Shown here: positions 1 to 8,622 of the stretch, in pieces
Numbering within the stretch: the stretch's first letter is position 1
Layout of the letters: each line of letters begins with the position of its first letter
Origin: Phycisphaerales bacterium
GTDB taxonomy: Bacteria; Planctomycetota; Phycisphaerae; UBA1845
Direction: 5' to 3'
NCBI GenBank assembly: GCA_020639115.1
Contig: JACKHG010000021.1
Span: forward strand, 1 to 52,088
Length of the DNA stretch: 52,088 nt
Made by a program: the position numbers and the translations under genes
The notes under the pieces: model-generated
Told to the model about the DNA's origin: nothing
What the model saw: the letters and a program-made list of their open reading frames with translations, nothing else
Databases searched by the model: none

Positions 1-2
1 AA

Positions 3-185
3 GCCGGCAACGGCAGCCTGCCGGCCGACGACAGCGTCAGCGCCCATCACCGCAAGTGGGCATGGTGGGCCCTGGCGGCGGGCCACGTGGCCACCGCCCG
101 CAAGCACGCGTGGCGCGCGGTACGGACCGCGCCGTTTTCGAGCGAATCGTGGCGCGCCTGGGTCTGCGCCCTGCGTGGACATTGA
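3..185 (+). CDS. C-terminal end of a glycosyltransferase (probably GT2), cut by the window edge
   Basis: An open frame enters from the left edge and stops at TGA 183-185. The visible 60 residues end in a basic, Trp/Ala-rich tail (KWAWWALAAGHVATARKHAW, then RAVRTAPFSSESWRAWVCAL). Tails of this kind, a short alpha-helical repeat rich in A, W and R, are common at the C-terminus of family 2 glycosyltransferases in polysaccharide loci. The stop lies 4 nt before the next ATG, so the gene is probably the upstream member of the same operon. The catalytic domain is outside the window, so the family call rests on the tail and the context only. Confidence 0.5.
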   Translation, partial: AGNGSLPADDSVSAHHRKWAWWALAAGHVATARKHAWRAVRTAPFSSESWRAWVCALRGH

Positions 186-189
186 GCCG

Positions 190-1344
190 ATGAGTGCACC
201 CGACACCCAACGCCCGCTGCGCATCACCTTCGTTCTCGAGGGTCGCGGACTCTCCGGCGGCGTGCGCGTGGTCGTGCACCAGGCGAACCTGCTCCGCGCC
301 CGCGGCCACAACGTGACCATCGTGACGCGCCGCGTCCCCTATCCGCGCAAGGTGAAGAGCTTCGCCAAGCGCCTGCGCTGGGATTTCCAGACGGCCATCG
401 GCTCGGTTCGCGACCACGTCGACGACTTCGCCGGGCCCGTCCACACGGTCGCGCCGCAGCGCATGGCCGCCCGCGTCCCCGACGGCGACGCGGTCATCGC
501 CACGTACTGGACGACGGCCCAACCGGTCATGGACCTGCCGCCGCGCTGCGGCCGCAAGTTCTACTTCGTGCAGCACTACGAGGCGCACACGAACGATCCG
601 GAGCAGGTCGACGCGACGCTGCGGTTGCCGATGCGCAAGCTCGTCGTCGCCCGCTGGCTGCAGACGCTGCTTCGCGACCGCTTCGACGATGACGACGCGG
701 TGCTCGTGTCCAACGGCGTCGACCTGGAACTCTTCGATGCCCCGCGCCGCGAGCCGCACAACCCGCCGTGCGTCGGCGTGATGTACTCGCGGATTCCCTG
801 GAAGGGGACGGCGGTCGCCTTCGACGCGATCGCCCGCGCCCGCCGCGAAATCCCCGACCTCGCCGTCGTCGCCTTCGGCTCGGAACGGCCCAACCACGAT
901 CTGCCGCTTCCGCCCGGCACCGACTACCGCTTCTGCCCGCCGCAGGCGCAGATCCGCTCGATCTACGCAGCCGCGGACGTGTGGCTCTGCCCCAGCACCA
1001 CAGAGGGCTTCGCCCTGCCCCCGCTGGAGGCCATGGCCTGCCGCTGCCCCGCGATCAGCACCCGCTGCGGTGGACCGGAAGACTTCGTGGAAGAGGGCTA
1101 CAATGGATACCTTGTGGACGTGGGCGATTCAGCCGCCATGGCGCAGCGACTCGTGGAACTGCTTCGCGACCCCGCGCGGTTGCGAACCATGGCGGAGCAC
1201 GCCTACGTGACGCGGTTGCGGTTTACTTGGAAGCGCGCCGTCGACCGCTTCGAGGCGGCGCTGCGCGACGATCAGGAGGTCCTGGCTGCGACGGAGCACC
1301 AGGCGGCCCTGTCCGAACTGGGCTCGGGCCAGCGGGCGGGATGA
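190..1344 (+). CDS. Glycosyltransferase family 4 (GT-B fold)
   Basis: 384 residues, the usual size for a GT4 retaining glycosyltransferase that adds a sugar from a nucleotide-sugar donor to a lipid-linked glycan at the cytoplasmic membrane face. The N-terminal Rossmann half opens with RITFVLEGRGLSGGVRVVV, where the glycine-rich loop is typical. The C-terminal half carries the diagnostic EX7E motif in TEGFALPPLEAMA (Glu272 and Glu280), followed by a CGGPEDFVEEGYNGYLVD segment. ATG 190 is preferred over the in-frame GTG at 175, because the GTG would overlap the preceding coding end and lies before a non-conserved leader. It sits 16 nt upstream of the flippase gene. The sugar donor and the linkage cannot be told from sequence. 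Confidence 0.88.
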   Translation: MSAPDTQRPLRITFVLEGRGLSGGVRVVVHQANLLRARGHNVTIVTRRVPYPRKVKSFAKRLRWDFQTAIGSVRDHVDDFAGPVHTVAPQRMAARVPDGDAVIATYWTTAQPVMDLPPRCGRKFYFVQHYEAHTNDPEQVDATLRLPMRKLVVARWLQTLLRDRFDDDDAVLVSNGVDLELFDAPRREPHNPPCVGVMYSRIPWKGTAVAFDAIARARREIPDLAVVAFGSERPNHDLPLPPGTDYRFCPPQAQIRSIYAAADVWLCPSTTEGFALPPLEAMACRCPAISTRCGGPEDFVEEGYNGYLVDVGDSAAMAQRLVELLRDPARLRTMAEHAYVTRLRFTWKRAVDRFEAALRDDQEVLAATEHQAALSELGSGQRAG

Positions 1345-1360
1345 GGGAACCCAAACAGCC

Positions 1361-2926
1361 ATGTCGGAAGTAACCGGCCGCAGGTTGGCGAGCAACTCGC
1401 TCTTCGCCGTGATCGAACAGGTCTGGCGGATCGGCTCGCGCATCATCATCACACCGATGATCATCCATCGCCTCGGCATGGACGGTTACGGCGTGTGGAC
1501 GCTGCTGTTTACCATCTGCGCCTACGTCAACGCCGTCGATGCCAACTTCGGCGTGGCGTACAACAAGCTCGCCGCCGAGCACGACGCCCACCGCGACTAC
1601 GCCCGCCTGAGCCAGATCCTCGGTGCGGGGATGACGCTCGTGGGCCTGATCGCGCTGGTCGCGCTTTCCGGCATCTGGCTCGCGCGCATGCCGATCCTGC
1701 GTTTCTTCAGTGTGCCCGAACCGATGCTCGTCGACGCGGGCTGGGCGTTGCTTGTCGTCTCCGCGTGCGTCGTGCTGCGCATGAGCGTTGGTTGCGCGTT
1801 TCCGGTCCTGCAGGGCCTGCAGCGCACCGATCTGCGGAACGTGCTGAGTATCGCAGCGTCCGCGATCGAGTTCGTCGTGTCGATCGTGCTGCTGCTGCGC
1901 GGCTGGAAGCTGCTCGGCCTGGCGATGGGCCACATGTGCGGCCAGGTGACGACCACGATCGCGGCGTGGGTGCTGTGCAAACGCCTGCGGCCGGAGCTGT
2001 CGTTCAATCCGCTGCACAGCACCGCGTGGGGATTCCGGCAGATCATCTCGATGGGCGGCCGCTTCCAGTTCCTGTCGGTGATGCAATTGCTCATCCACAA
2101 GGGCACCAAGCTCTTTACCGCGTCCGTGCTGGGCACGTTCTACCTGGGTATCGTGGAGGTGGCGGAAAAGTTGATTACGCTCGGCGTCGCGGTCGGCGGC
2201 GGGCTGCTCACCCCGGTCATGCCGGCGTTCTCCAACCTCCAGGCCCGCGGCGACGCCCGCCGCGTCCAGGTGCTGTTCGAACGCGGCTCGAAGATGATGG
2301 CGGCGGTCTGCCTGCCGTGCTTCGCATTCCTGGCGATTTTCGCTCCGCGCCTCATCGTGCTCTGGACCGGCGAGTCTTTTCCGCTCGCGGCCTGGACCGT
2401 GCGCATGATCGCACCGGTGGCTTACCTCAGCATGCTCACCGGCATGGGCACAGCCGCACTGCGCGCCCAGGGTAATATCCGCGTGGAACTCTTCTACGCG
2501 CTGATCGGCGCGATCATCCTCGTCGCGCTGTACTACCCCGGCTACCTCTGGCACGGATACCATGGCATGATCGGCGTCGAGGTCGTCGCGGGCGTGATCT
2601 CCGCCGCGTGGTTCCTCTACGCGTTCGGCCGCCGCCAGAAGCTCGACCTGCGCGGGTACCTCTGGGGCGTCCTCGCCCGGCCGGTCATCGTGATGGGCCC
2701 GCTGATCGCCATCGCGATCATCGCCGCGCCGCACACCCACCTGACCCCCATCTTCGAGAAGGTCCGCCTGAACCTGCTCGTCGAGATGACGCTGGTCGGC
2801 GCGGTTTTCGGCGTGCTCGCCGCCGGATGCGCCTGGTTTGGAATGTTCAATATCGGTGACCGCGACTCGCTGCGCAACATCATCGCGCTGCGCCGCGGCG
2901 CCGCGAAGGGAGTGGGGCCCGCATGA
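1361..2926 (+). CDS. Polysaccharide flippase, Wzx/MurJ-like (MOP superfamily)
   Basis: 521 residues with about 12-14 hydrophobic segments spread over the whole length and short loops. This is the profile of a polysaccharide flippase that moves lipid-linked repeat units across the inner membrane. The start SNSLFAVIEQVWRIGSRI and the following helix with PMIIHRLGMDGYGVWTL match the amphipathic N-terminus plus LG..GYG.W signature common in Wzx-like proteins. Its stop overlaps the start of the next gene (ATGA at 2923-2926), which implies translational coupling. Together with the polymerase-like gene at 6314 it makes this a Wzx/Wzy-type locus. Substrate unknown. Confidence 0.85.
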   Translation: MSEVTGRRLASNSLFAVIEQVWRIGSRIIITPMIIHRLGMDGYGVWTLLFTICAYVNAVDANFGVAYNKLAAEHDAHRDYARLSQILGAGMTLVGLIALVALSGIWLARMPILRFFSVPEPMLVDAGWALLVVSACVVLRMSVGCAFPVLQGLQRTDLRNVLSIAASAIEFVVSIVLLLRGWKLLGLAMGHMCGQVTTTIAAWVLCKRLRPELSFNPLHSTAWGFRQIISMGGRFQFLSVMQLLIHKGTKLFTASVLGTFYLGIVEVAEKLITLGVAVGGGLLTPVMPAFSNLQARGDARRVQVLFERGSKMMAAVCLPCFAFLAIFAPRLIVLWTGESFPLAAWTVRMIAPVAYLSMLTGMGTAALRAQGNIRVELFYALIGAIILVALYYPGYLWHGYHGMIGVEVVAGVISAAWFLYAFGRRQKLDLRGYLWGVLARPVIVMGPLIAIAIIAAPHTHLTPIFEKVRLNLLVEMTLVGAVFGVLAAGCAWFGMFNIGDRDSLRNIIALRRGAAKGVGPA

Positions 2927-4233
2927 CGCAACTGTGCACACCGGCGCCCGCATCGGCCGCTGATCCCAGCCGCCGCCTGCGCATCGCGCTCGTCAATCAA
3001 CCGTGGGACTATTCCCTGCCGCCCCAGCAGACCTCGCTGTCCATCTGGTCGTACCAGGTGGCCCGCGTCCTCGCCGATACCTGCGACATGGTGGTCTACG
3101 GCCGCAAACGCGCCGACACGCCGCCCGTCGAGGCCCACGACGGCGTGACGTGGTGCCACATCCGGGATCGCTGGGACAGTCGCATCACGCACTGGCTCGA
3201 GCGCTTCGGCGGCCGCCGGCCGATCACCGCGCCGCTCGTCGCCTCGCAGTGGTACGGCCGCGAATACGCCACCCGCGTGGCCCGCGACATCGCGGCCCGC
3301 GGCTGCGACCTCGCGCTCGTCTTCAACTATTCGCAGTTCGCGCCGATTCTCAAGCGGCACAACCCGAACCTGCACGTCGTGCTCGACATGCAGTGCGAGT
3401 GGGCGTCGCAGCTCGACCGCACGATGATCGCCCGCCGCCTCGAATGCGTCGATACCGTCGTCGGGTGCAGCGCCTACATCGCCGACAAGGTGCGGCAGCG
3501 CTATCCGCATTTTCCCGGCGAATGCAAGGCGCTCTACAATGGGGTGAGCCCCGCGCAGTTCGCGGGCGCGCCGGCGACCCCGGCGGACCATCCGCGCGTG
3601 CTCTTCGTCGGCCGCGTCTCGCCGGAGAAGGGCCTGCACGTGCTGATCGACGCCTTCGCCCGCGTCGTCGAGCGTTTACCGGATGCCCGCCTCGACATCC
3701 TCGGAGCGCAGGCCGCGTGCCCGCGCGAAATCCTCGTCGACCTCTCCGACGAGCCGCGGGTGCAGGCCCTCGGACGCTTCTACGACGACCGCAGCTACCA
3801 CGACCACCTCGTGGCGCAGATCGAACGCCTGGGCCTCACCGAGCACGTGATCTTCTCGGGTTTCCAGCCGCACGCGGAGTCGGTCAAGCACTTCCGGCAG
3901 GCTTGGGTATTGTCCAACCCATCGCTCAGCGAGGCGTTCGGCATGAGCCTGGCGGAAGGCATGGCGGCGGGCATCCCCGTGGTCGCCACCCGCGTCGGCG
4001 GCATGGTCGAGGTGGTCGACGACGGCGTCACCGGACGCGTGGTGCCGCCGGACGATCCCGCGGCGCTCGGCGACGCGCTCGTCCAACTGCTCGGCGACGC
4101 GGAGCTGCGGGCCCGGATGGGCCAGGCCGGCCGCCAGCGCGCCATCGACTGCTTCTCCTGGCAGCGCATCGCCGGCGATCTCGCTGCGCTCGCCGCTCAG
4201 GCCCGCACGACCCGAACAGAGCCGCGCCCGTAA
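2923..4233 (+). CDS. Glycosyltransferase family 4
   Basis: 436 residues. The N-terminal domain begins with RIALVNQPWDYSLPPQQTS, an acceptor-side loop. The C-terminal domain opens with VLFVGRVSPEKGLHVLIDAF, the classical GT4 donor-domain start, and holds the EX7E motif in SEAFGMSLAEGMAAG followed by PVVATRVGGMVEVVDDG. It is coupled to the flippase gene by an ATGA overlap. The last codons and the TAA stop lie inside a dispersed repeat (4215-4243), so the true ancestral C-terminus may have been altered by that repeat. Donor and acceptor are not predictable. Confidence 0.9.
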   Translation: MTQLCTPAPASAADPSRRLRIALVNQPWDYSLPPQQTSLSIWSYQVARVLADTCDMVVYGRKRADTPPVEAHDGVTWCHIRDRWDSRITHWLERFGGRRPITAPLVASQWYGREYATRVARDIAARGCDLALVFNYSQFAPILKRHNPNLHVVLDMQCEWASQLDRTMIARRLECVDTVVGCSAYIADKVRQRYPHFPGECKALYNGVSPAQFAGAPATPADHPRVLFVGRVSPEKGLHVLIDAFARVVERLPDARLDILGAQAACPREILVDLSDEPRVQALGRFYDDRSYHDHLVAQIERLGLTEHVIFSGFQPHAESVKHFRQAWVLSNPSLSEAFGMSLAEGMAAGIPVVATRVGGMVEVVDDGVTGRVVPPDDPAALGDALVQLLGDAELRARMGQAGRQRAIDCFSWQRIAGDLAALAAQARTTRTEPRP

Positions 4234-4243
4234 GGGAGCGGAC
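4215..4243 (-). repeat. Dispersed repeat, PLPYGRGS-type, overlapping a gene end
   Basis: The bottom strand reads GTCCGCTCCCTTACGGGCGC followed by GGCTCTGTTC. This is the same string as the perfect 31-bp tandem repeat at 44180-44241, with one base changed in the shared part. The repeat supplies the last five codons and the TAA of the glycosyltransferase gene ending at 4233. Confidence 0.8.
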
Positions 4244-4322
4244 GACGCGTCAGCCGTGGGCGCGATCGATCCGAACCGCGTGCGCCAGCGCGCGGACGAA
4301 ACTGGAGCCCCGAGTGGACCCC

Positions 4323-5393
4323 ATGCGCATCGATGTCATCACCGAAGCAGCCGGTATGGATCGCATCGCCGCGCGCTGGCACGCACTCTACGCCGCCGAC
4401 CCGCACGCGCACTACTTCGTCTCGTGGTCCTGGCTGCGGAACTGGTTCGCGATCACGCCGTACACGTGGTTCGTGCTCGCCGCCCGGCCCGCGGACGATG
4501 CGGACTACGTCGCCTTCCTGCCGCTGGCCCGCACCGCGGTGCGCCGCTGCGGCGTCGGCCTGCAGCAGTCGCTCTACATGGGTGGAAAGCCAATCAGCGA
4601 CTACGCCGGGTTCGTGGCCGATCCCGCCCACGCGGACGCGGCGCTCGCCGCCCTCGGCCGGCATATCGCCGGCGATTCCGCGTGGAACTGGTTTCACGTC
4701 GGCCACGTGCCCGATCCGCGTCTCGACGCGTTGCTCGCCGGCCTCAGCGGGGCCAATCTGCGCATCACGCCGGACGCGGACGTGTCGTGCCCGTTTGTCG
4801 AACTGCCCGCCGACTGGGACGAGTACCTCGCGACGCGCCTCTCGCACAAGGGACGCTTCAACCTCCGCCGCTACACGCGGATGACCGAGGAATTGCCCGA
4901 ATTTCGCGCGACCGTGACAAGCGCCGAGACCGCCGACCGCGACATCGACGTTGTTCTCACCATGTGGCAGGATCGCTGGGGCGCGCTCGCCTCCGCGGAC
5001 GCCGGGAATTACCGCACGATGCTCCATGGCGCCCTCGCCGACGGCGACCTCTGGCTGCGCATGCTCTGGGCGGGTGAAACGCCGATCGCCGGGGCGGCGG
5101 GTTTCCTCGATCGCGTGCACCGCCGGTTCTGCTACTACATTGGCGGATACAACCCGGAGTTCAACAAGCTCTCGCCGGGCAAGGTCGTCGTCGGGTACGC
5201 GCTGCGCGACGCCATCGCCGCGGAGTGCACGTTCTTCGACTTCCTGCTCGGTGGCGAGGGCTACAAGATGGACTTCTTCGGCGCGAGCGAACGGCCCGCG
5301 CGCGGCGCGACGATCATGCGCATGGACGTGGCCAGCCGCATGCGCCGCCGCCTCGCCCGCTGGCTGGCCCCCGCGCCGGTGGTGAGCTCATGA
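4323..5393 (+). CDS. GNAT/BioF2-like acyltransferase (FemAB-type fold)
   Basis: 356 residues. The core segment HKGRFNLRRYTRMTEE, followed some 90 residues later by YIGGYNPEFNKLSPGKVVV and a FDFLLGGEGYKMDFFG stretch, is the pattern of the BioF2-like acetyltransferase domain, a GNAT/FemAB relative. In polysaccharide loci such proteins are thought to acylate a sugar amino group or add an amino-acyl group. The PIG-L deacetylase encoded next door could create the free amine it needs; that link is inference. ATG 4323 was chosen; an in-frame GTG lies at 4314. The gene sits 89 nt after the previous one and overlaps the next by ATGA. Confidence 0.78.
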   Translation: MRIDVITEAAGMDRIAARWHALYAADPHAHYFVSWSWLRNWFAITPYTWFVLAARPADDADYVAFLPLARTAVRRCGVGLQQSLYMGGKPISDYAGFVADPAHADAALAALGRHIAGDSAWNWFHVGHVPDPRLDALLAGLSGANLRITPDADVSCPFVELPADWDEYLATRLSHKGRFNLRRYTRMTEELPEFRATVTSAETADRDIDVVLTMWQDRWGALASADAGNYRTMLHGALADGDLWLRMLWAGETPIAGAAGFLDRVHRRFCYYIGGYNPEFNKLSPGKVVVGYALRDAIAAECTFFDFLLGGEGYKMDFFGASERPARGATIMRMDVASRMRRRLARWLAPAPVVSS

Positions 5394-6277
5394 GCGTGCC
5401 AGGCGAAGTGGATACCGCCAGCGCACCCGCCGCGGCGCCGACCGTTACCGCGCCGGCGCCGGCTGATGCAGCCGGGGTCACCGGGCACCGCGGCCTGCGC
5501 CGCCTGCTCCGCCGGGCGCTGGAGATGCACGCGGCGCCGATGACGACGGAGGAGCTGCTGCGGCCCGCGATCGTCTTCGCGCCGCATCAGGATGACGAAA
5601 CGCTCGGCTGCGGCGGGACGATTCTCCGCAAGCGCCGCGCGGGCGCGCCCGTCACGATCGTGTTCCTCACCGACGGGTACACCTCACACGCGGACCGCAT
5701 GGACGTCGGCGAACTCGTCGCCCAGCGCCGCCGCGAGGCGCTGGCGGCTGCGGCCGCCCTCGGCGTCGCCGAACGCAACGTGATTTTCCTCAACATCACC
5801 GATGCCACGCTCAGCCAGCAGATCCCCGACGCCACGCGCCGGGTGACCTCGCTGCTCTGCGATGAGCGTCCGCAGCAGATTTTCGTCACGTCGCGCTGGG
5901 ACAACACGCCCGACCACGTGGCGGCGGGCGAGATCGTCAGCGCCGCAGCCGCCGACGTCTGCCCGAAGGCCGATCTGTTCGAATACCTCGTGTGGTACTG
6001 GGCCCACTGGCCGTGGGCGCCGCGCCGCGATCTGAAGGACTCGGGCGAGAGTGCGTGGCGCCAGGCCCTGCGCCGGTTCCGGCGGCTCTTCGCCGCCGAC
6101 CTCGTTCGCGTGCCCATCGCGGAGCTGCACGACGCCAAGTGGACGGCGCTGTGCCAGCACGCGTCGCAGATGCACCGGCCGGTGGGCGACCCTGGCTGGC
6201 CCGTGCTGGCGGACGTCTGGGCCGGGGGTTTTCTCGACTGCGCGTTCGCCGATTGCGAACTGTTCATCCGCCGCTAG
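5390..6277 (+). CDS. PIG-L/LmbE family N-acetylglucosamine deacetylase-like protein
   Basis: 295 residues, with a variable Ala/Pro-rich N-terminal 50 residues and then the metal-binding motif FAPHQDDETLGCGG (the PHxDDE signature of zinc-dependent PIG-L deacetylases). It continues with TIVFLTDG and a second metal-site region, RWDNTPDHVAAGEI, which supplies the later His. Family members remove the acetyl group from N-acetyl-hexosamines on a lipid or small-molecule carrier. The ATGA overlap with the acyltransferase gene suggests the two act in sequence on the same glycan. The exact substrate is unknown. Confidence 0.88.
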   Translation: MSVPGEVDTASAPAAAPTVTAPAPADAAGVTGHRGLRRLLRRALEMHAAPMTTEELLRPAIVFAPHQDDETLGCGGTILRKRRAGAPVTIVFLTDGYTSHADRMDVGELVAQRRREALAAAAALGVAERNVIFLNITDATLSQQIPDATRRVTSLLCDERPQQIFVTSRWDNTPDHVAAGEIVSAAAADVCPKADLFEYLVWYWAHWPWAPRRDLKDSGESAWRQALRRFRRLFAADLVRVPIAELHDAKWTALCQHASQMHRPVGDPGWPVLADVWAGGFLDCAFADCELFIRR

Positions 6278-6313
6278 ACCCGAACGGCGCGGCGCCGGCC
6301 GCGTAGGAACCGC

Positions 6314-7687
6314 ATGGAAGTGACCGTTGTCAGCCTGACGATCATCGGGTGGATTCCCGTGGCCGCCAGTCTGTTCATGTTTTTCAAGCCCATCCGGGCG
6401 CTCACGCTCGCGTACCTGATCGGCTGGCTGTTGTTGCCCGTCGACTCGGTGGCCATCCACGGCTTCTGGGACGTGGACAAGGTGATGGCGACGAACATCG
6501 GCGTGCTATTCGGTTCGCTGTTGTTCTGTCCGGGCCGGCTCACTTCGCTGCGCCTGCGCGCTCCCGAGTACATTCTGCTCGCGTACGCCGGCGGGACGCT
6601 GATCACTTCGCTGTCCAACGATCTGGGCCTCTACGACGGCGTCTCCAGCTTCGTGCAGCGGCTGATGCACACCGCCGTCCCGTTCTGCGTCGGCCGCGCG
6701 TTCGTCCGCAACCGCTCGGAGCTGATGGAGATCGCGCGGGCCGTCGTATACGCGGCGAGCCTCTATGCGCTGCTCGCGATCTGGGAGTGGCGCATGAGCC
6801 CCCAGATCCACAAGACGCTGTACGGCTATTTCCAGCACTCGTTCGCGCAGCACATGCGCTGGGGATTCTACCGGCCGATCGTGTGCTTTCCGCACACCCT
6901 CGGCCTCGGCGCGTTTCTCGCCTGGACGACGCTGCTCGCCATCGCGATGTACCGCGCCGGGGAACTGCGTCCGCTGCTGATCATCCCGCCACAGGTCCTG
7001 CTGGGTTTCCTGCTGCTCGCGCTGCTCGCCTGCATGTCGTTCGGGCCGTGGGGCCTCTTCCTCGCCGGGTTCGGCATGTACGTCTACCGCAAGCGCCAGC
7101 GCTGGCGCTGGATGCTCTGGGTGCCGCTCGTGCTCGCCTTCGCGTGGATGGCTGGCCGCCACTCCGGCGTGCTCGACGGCGCGTGGATGGAGTCGGCCGT
7201 GAAGGAAATCTCCGCGGACCGCGCCAAGTCGCTCCACGCCCGCATCCACTCGGAAACCGTCGTCCTCGCCCACGCCGCCGAGCACCCACTCTTCGGGTGG
7301 GGCGGCTTCGGCCGCGCCCGTGTCTACGACCAGTGGGGCAAGGAGGTCGTGACCGACGGCCTCTGGATCATCCTGCTGGGCATGTACGGCATCGCCGGGC
7401 TAGCGTCCTTCTACCTCTGGTGGTGCTGGCCCATCATCATGACCCGCCGGGCGAAGGCGAGCCTCGCCGAAGACCCCGTGATATTCCCCATCCTCATCGC
7501 CGTGGGCATGCAGGCGATCAACCTGATCTTCAACGGGTTCCTCAGCCCGATCCTCACGCTGCTCGCCGGGTGCGCCGTGACCGCGCTCTACGCCGAACGC
7601 CGCGCCACGGCCCGGGCCGCAGCCGCCGCGCAGGCCGCCTATCCGGACCTGACCCGCCAACCGCGCATGCAGGGGGCCGCCGGATGA
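6314..7687 (+). CDS. O-antigen polymerase/ligase-like membrane protein (Wzy/WaaL family)
   Basis: 457 residues with about ten hydrophobic segments, starting WIPVAASLFMFFKPIRAL. A long external loop near residue 300 contains HPLFGWGGFGRARV, the typical HP.fG.G..f motif of the Wzy_C/O-antigen ligase domain. A membrane-embedded basic cluster (YRKRQRWRWMLW) precedes it. Such proteins polymerise lipid-linked repeat units or ligate the finished glycan on the periplasmic side. Size and position beside a Wzx-like flippase favour polymerase, but ligase cannot be excluded. The stop overlaps the next start (ATGA at 7684). Confidence 0.82.
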   Translation: MEVTVVSLTIIGWIPVAASLFMFFKPIRALTLAYLIGWLLLPVDSVAIHGFWDVDKVMATNIGVLFGSLLFCPGRLTSLRLRAPEYILLAYAGGTLITSLSNDLGLYDGVSSFVQRLMHTAVPFCVGRAFVRNRSELMEIARAVVYAASLYALLAIWEWRMSPQIHKTLYGYFQHSFAQHMRWGFYRPIVCFPHTLGLGAFLAWTTLLAIAMYRAGELRPLLIIPPQVLLGFLLLALLACMSFGPWGLFLAGFGMYVYRKRQRWRWMLWVPLVLAFAWMAGRHSGVLDGAWMESAVKEISADRAKSLHARIHSETVVLAHAAEHPLFGWGGFGRARVYDQWGKEVVTDGLWIILLGMYGIAGLASFYLWWCWPIIMTRRAKASLAEDPVIFPILIAVGMQAINLIFNGFLSPILTLLAGCAVTALYAERRATARAAAAAQAAYPDLTRQPRMQGAAG

Positions 7688-8622
7688 CCGACCTGTCCAT
7701 CGTCATCGTGAGCTACAACACCCGCGAACTCCTCCGCGAATGCCTCGAGTCGCTCACGCTGGGAGCCGCCGGCATCGCCGTCGAGACCTTCGTCGTGGAC
7801 AACGCGAGCAAGGACGCCTCCGCCGAAATGGTCGCCGAACGGTTCCCCCAGGTGCGCCTGATCCGCAACCCGGACAACCGCGGCTTTGCAGCCGCCAACA
7901 ACCTCGGGCTCGCCGAGGCGACCGGCCGCCACGTGATGCTGCTCAACCCGGATACCGTCGTCCGGCCCGGCGCGTTCGCCGAACTCGTGCGCTTCATGGA
8001 TGCCCACCCGCAGGCGGGCTACTGCGGGCCGCGGCTCGTCAACGCCGACGGCTCGCACCAGTTGTCCGCCCGGCGGTTTCCCACCTGGTGGAGCTCGGCG
8101 GCCAACCTGCTCGGTTGGGATAAGAAACATCCGGCCAGCCGCCACTGCGGCGACCTGCACGCCGCCGCCGGCGATCGCACCGAGATGCCCGCCGGATGGC
8201 TCACCGGCGCCTGCCTGCTCGTCCGCCGCACCGCCATGCAGCAGGTCGGCGTGCTCGACGAAGGCTACTTCATGTACTTCGAGGAAACGGACTGGTGCCG
8301 CCGCCTGGCGAATGCCGGGTGGGCAGGCTGGTACGTCCCGTCGGCAGAGGTGCTCCACTACGGCGGCCAGAGCGTCGGCCCGGTCGAGAGCGACGCGCCG
8401 TTTTTCGGCAACCGCCCGGCGTTCTGGGTCCCGAGCCAGCGCCGCTACTACCGCCGGCACTTGGGACGCGGCGGACACCTCGTCGCGGTATCGCTCGAAG
8501 TCGCCCTCAACGCGCTGCTCTGGCTGCGCCACCGCTGGCGCAAGGCGCCCGAGAGCCGCACCAAGGCCCGCCGCGCGTCGCAGGCGCTGCACCATCTTCT
8601 GCGCCGGGGGGCCACCGCGTGA
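7684..8622 (+). CDS. Glycosyltransferase family 2 (rhamnosyltransferase-like)
   Basis: 312 residues with a GT-A fold opening LSIVIVSYNTRELLRECL. The nucleotide-binding elements are FVVDNASKDAS and the metal-site equivalent MLLNPDTVV, where NPD replaces the usual DxD, as often seen in the rhamnosyltransferase-like branch. The acceptor-side motif is YFEETDWCRRL (the ED/ETDW motif). It is translationally coupled on both sides (ATGA upstream, GTGA at 8619 downstream). Cytoplasmic, probably membrane-associated through its C-terminal basic tail. Sugar specificity cannot be read. Confidence 0.9.
   Translation: MTDLSIVIVSYNTRELLRECLESLTLGAAGIAVETFVVDNASKDASAEMVAERFPQVRLIRNPDNRGFAAANNLGLAEATGRHVMLLNPDTVVRPGAFAELVRFMDAHPQAGYCGPRLVNADGSHQLSARRFPTWWSSAANLLGWDKKHPASRHCGDLHAAAGDRTEMPAGWLTGACLLVRRTAMQQVGVLDEGYFMYFEETDWCRRLANAGWAGWYVPSAEVLHYGGQSVGPVESDAPFFGNRPAFWVPSQRRYYRRHLGRGGHLVAVSLEVALNALLWLRHRWRKAPESRTKARRASQALHHLLRRGATA

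Noticed and set aside
1223..2953. 576-codon minus-strand frame rich in His/Arg/Asp
   Set aside because: It is antisense to the flippase gene. The composition is typical of GC-rich antisense frames and there is no start context.
6349..7680. Front part of the 757-codon frame ending at 8622
   Set aside because: It overlaps the Wzy-like membrane protein in another frame; only the part from ATG 7684 has glycosyltransferase motifs.
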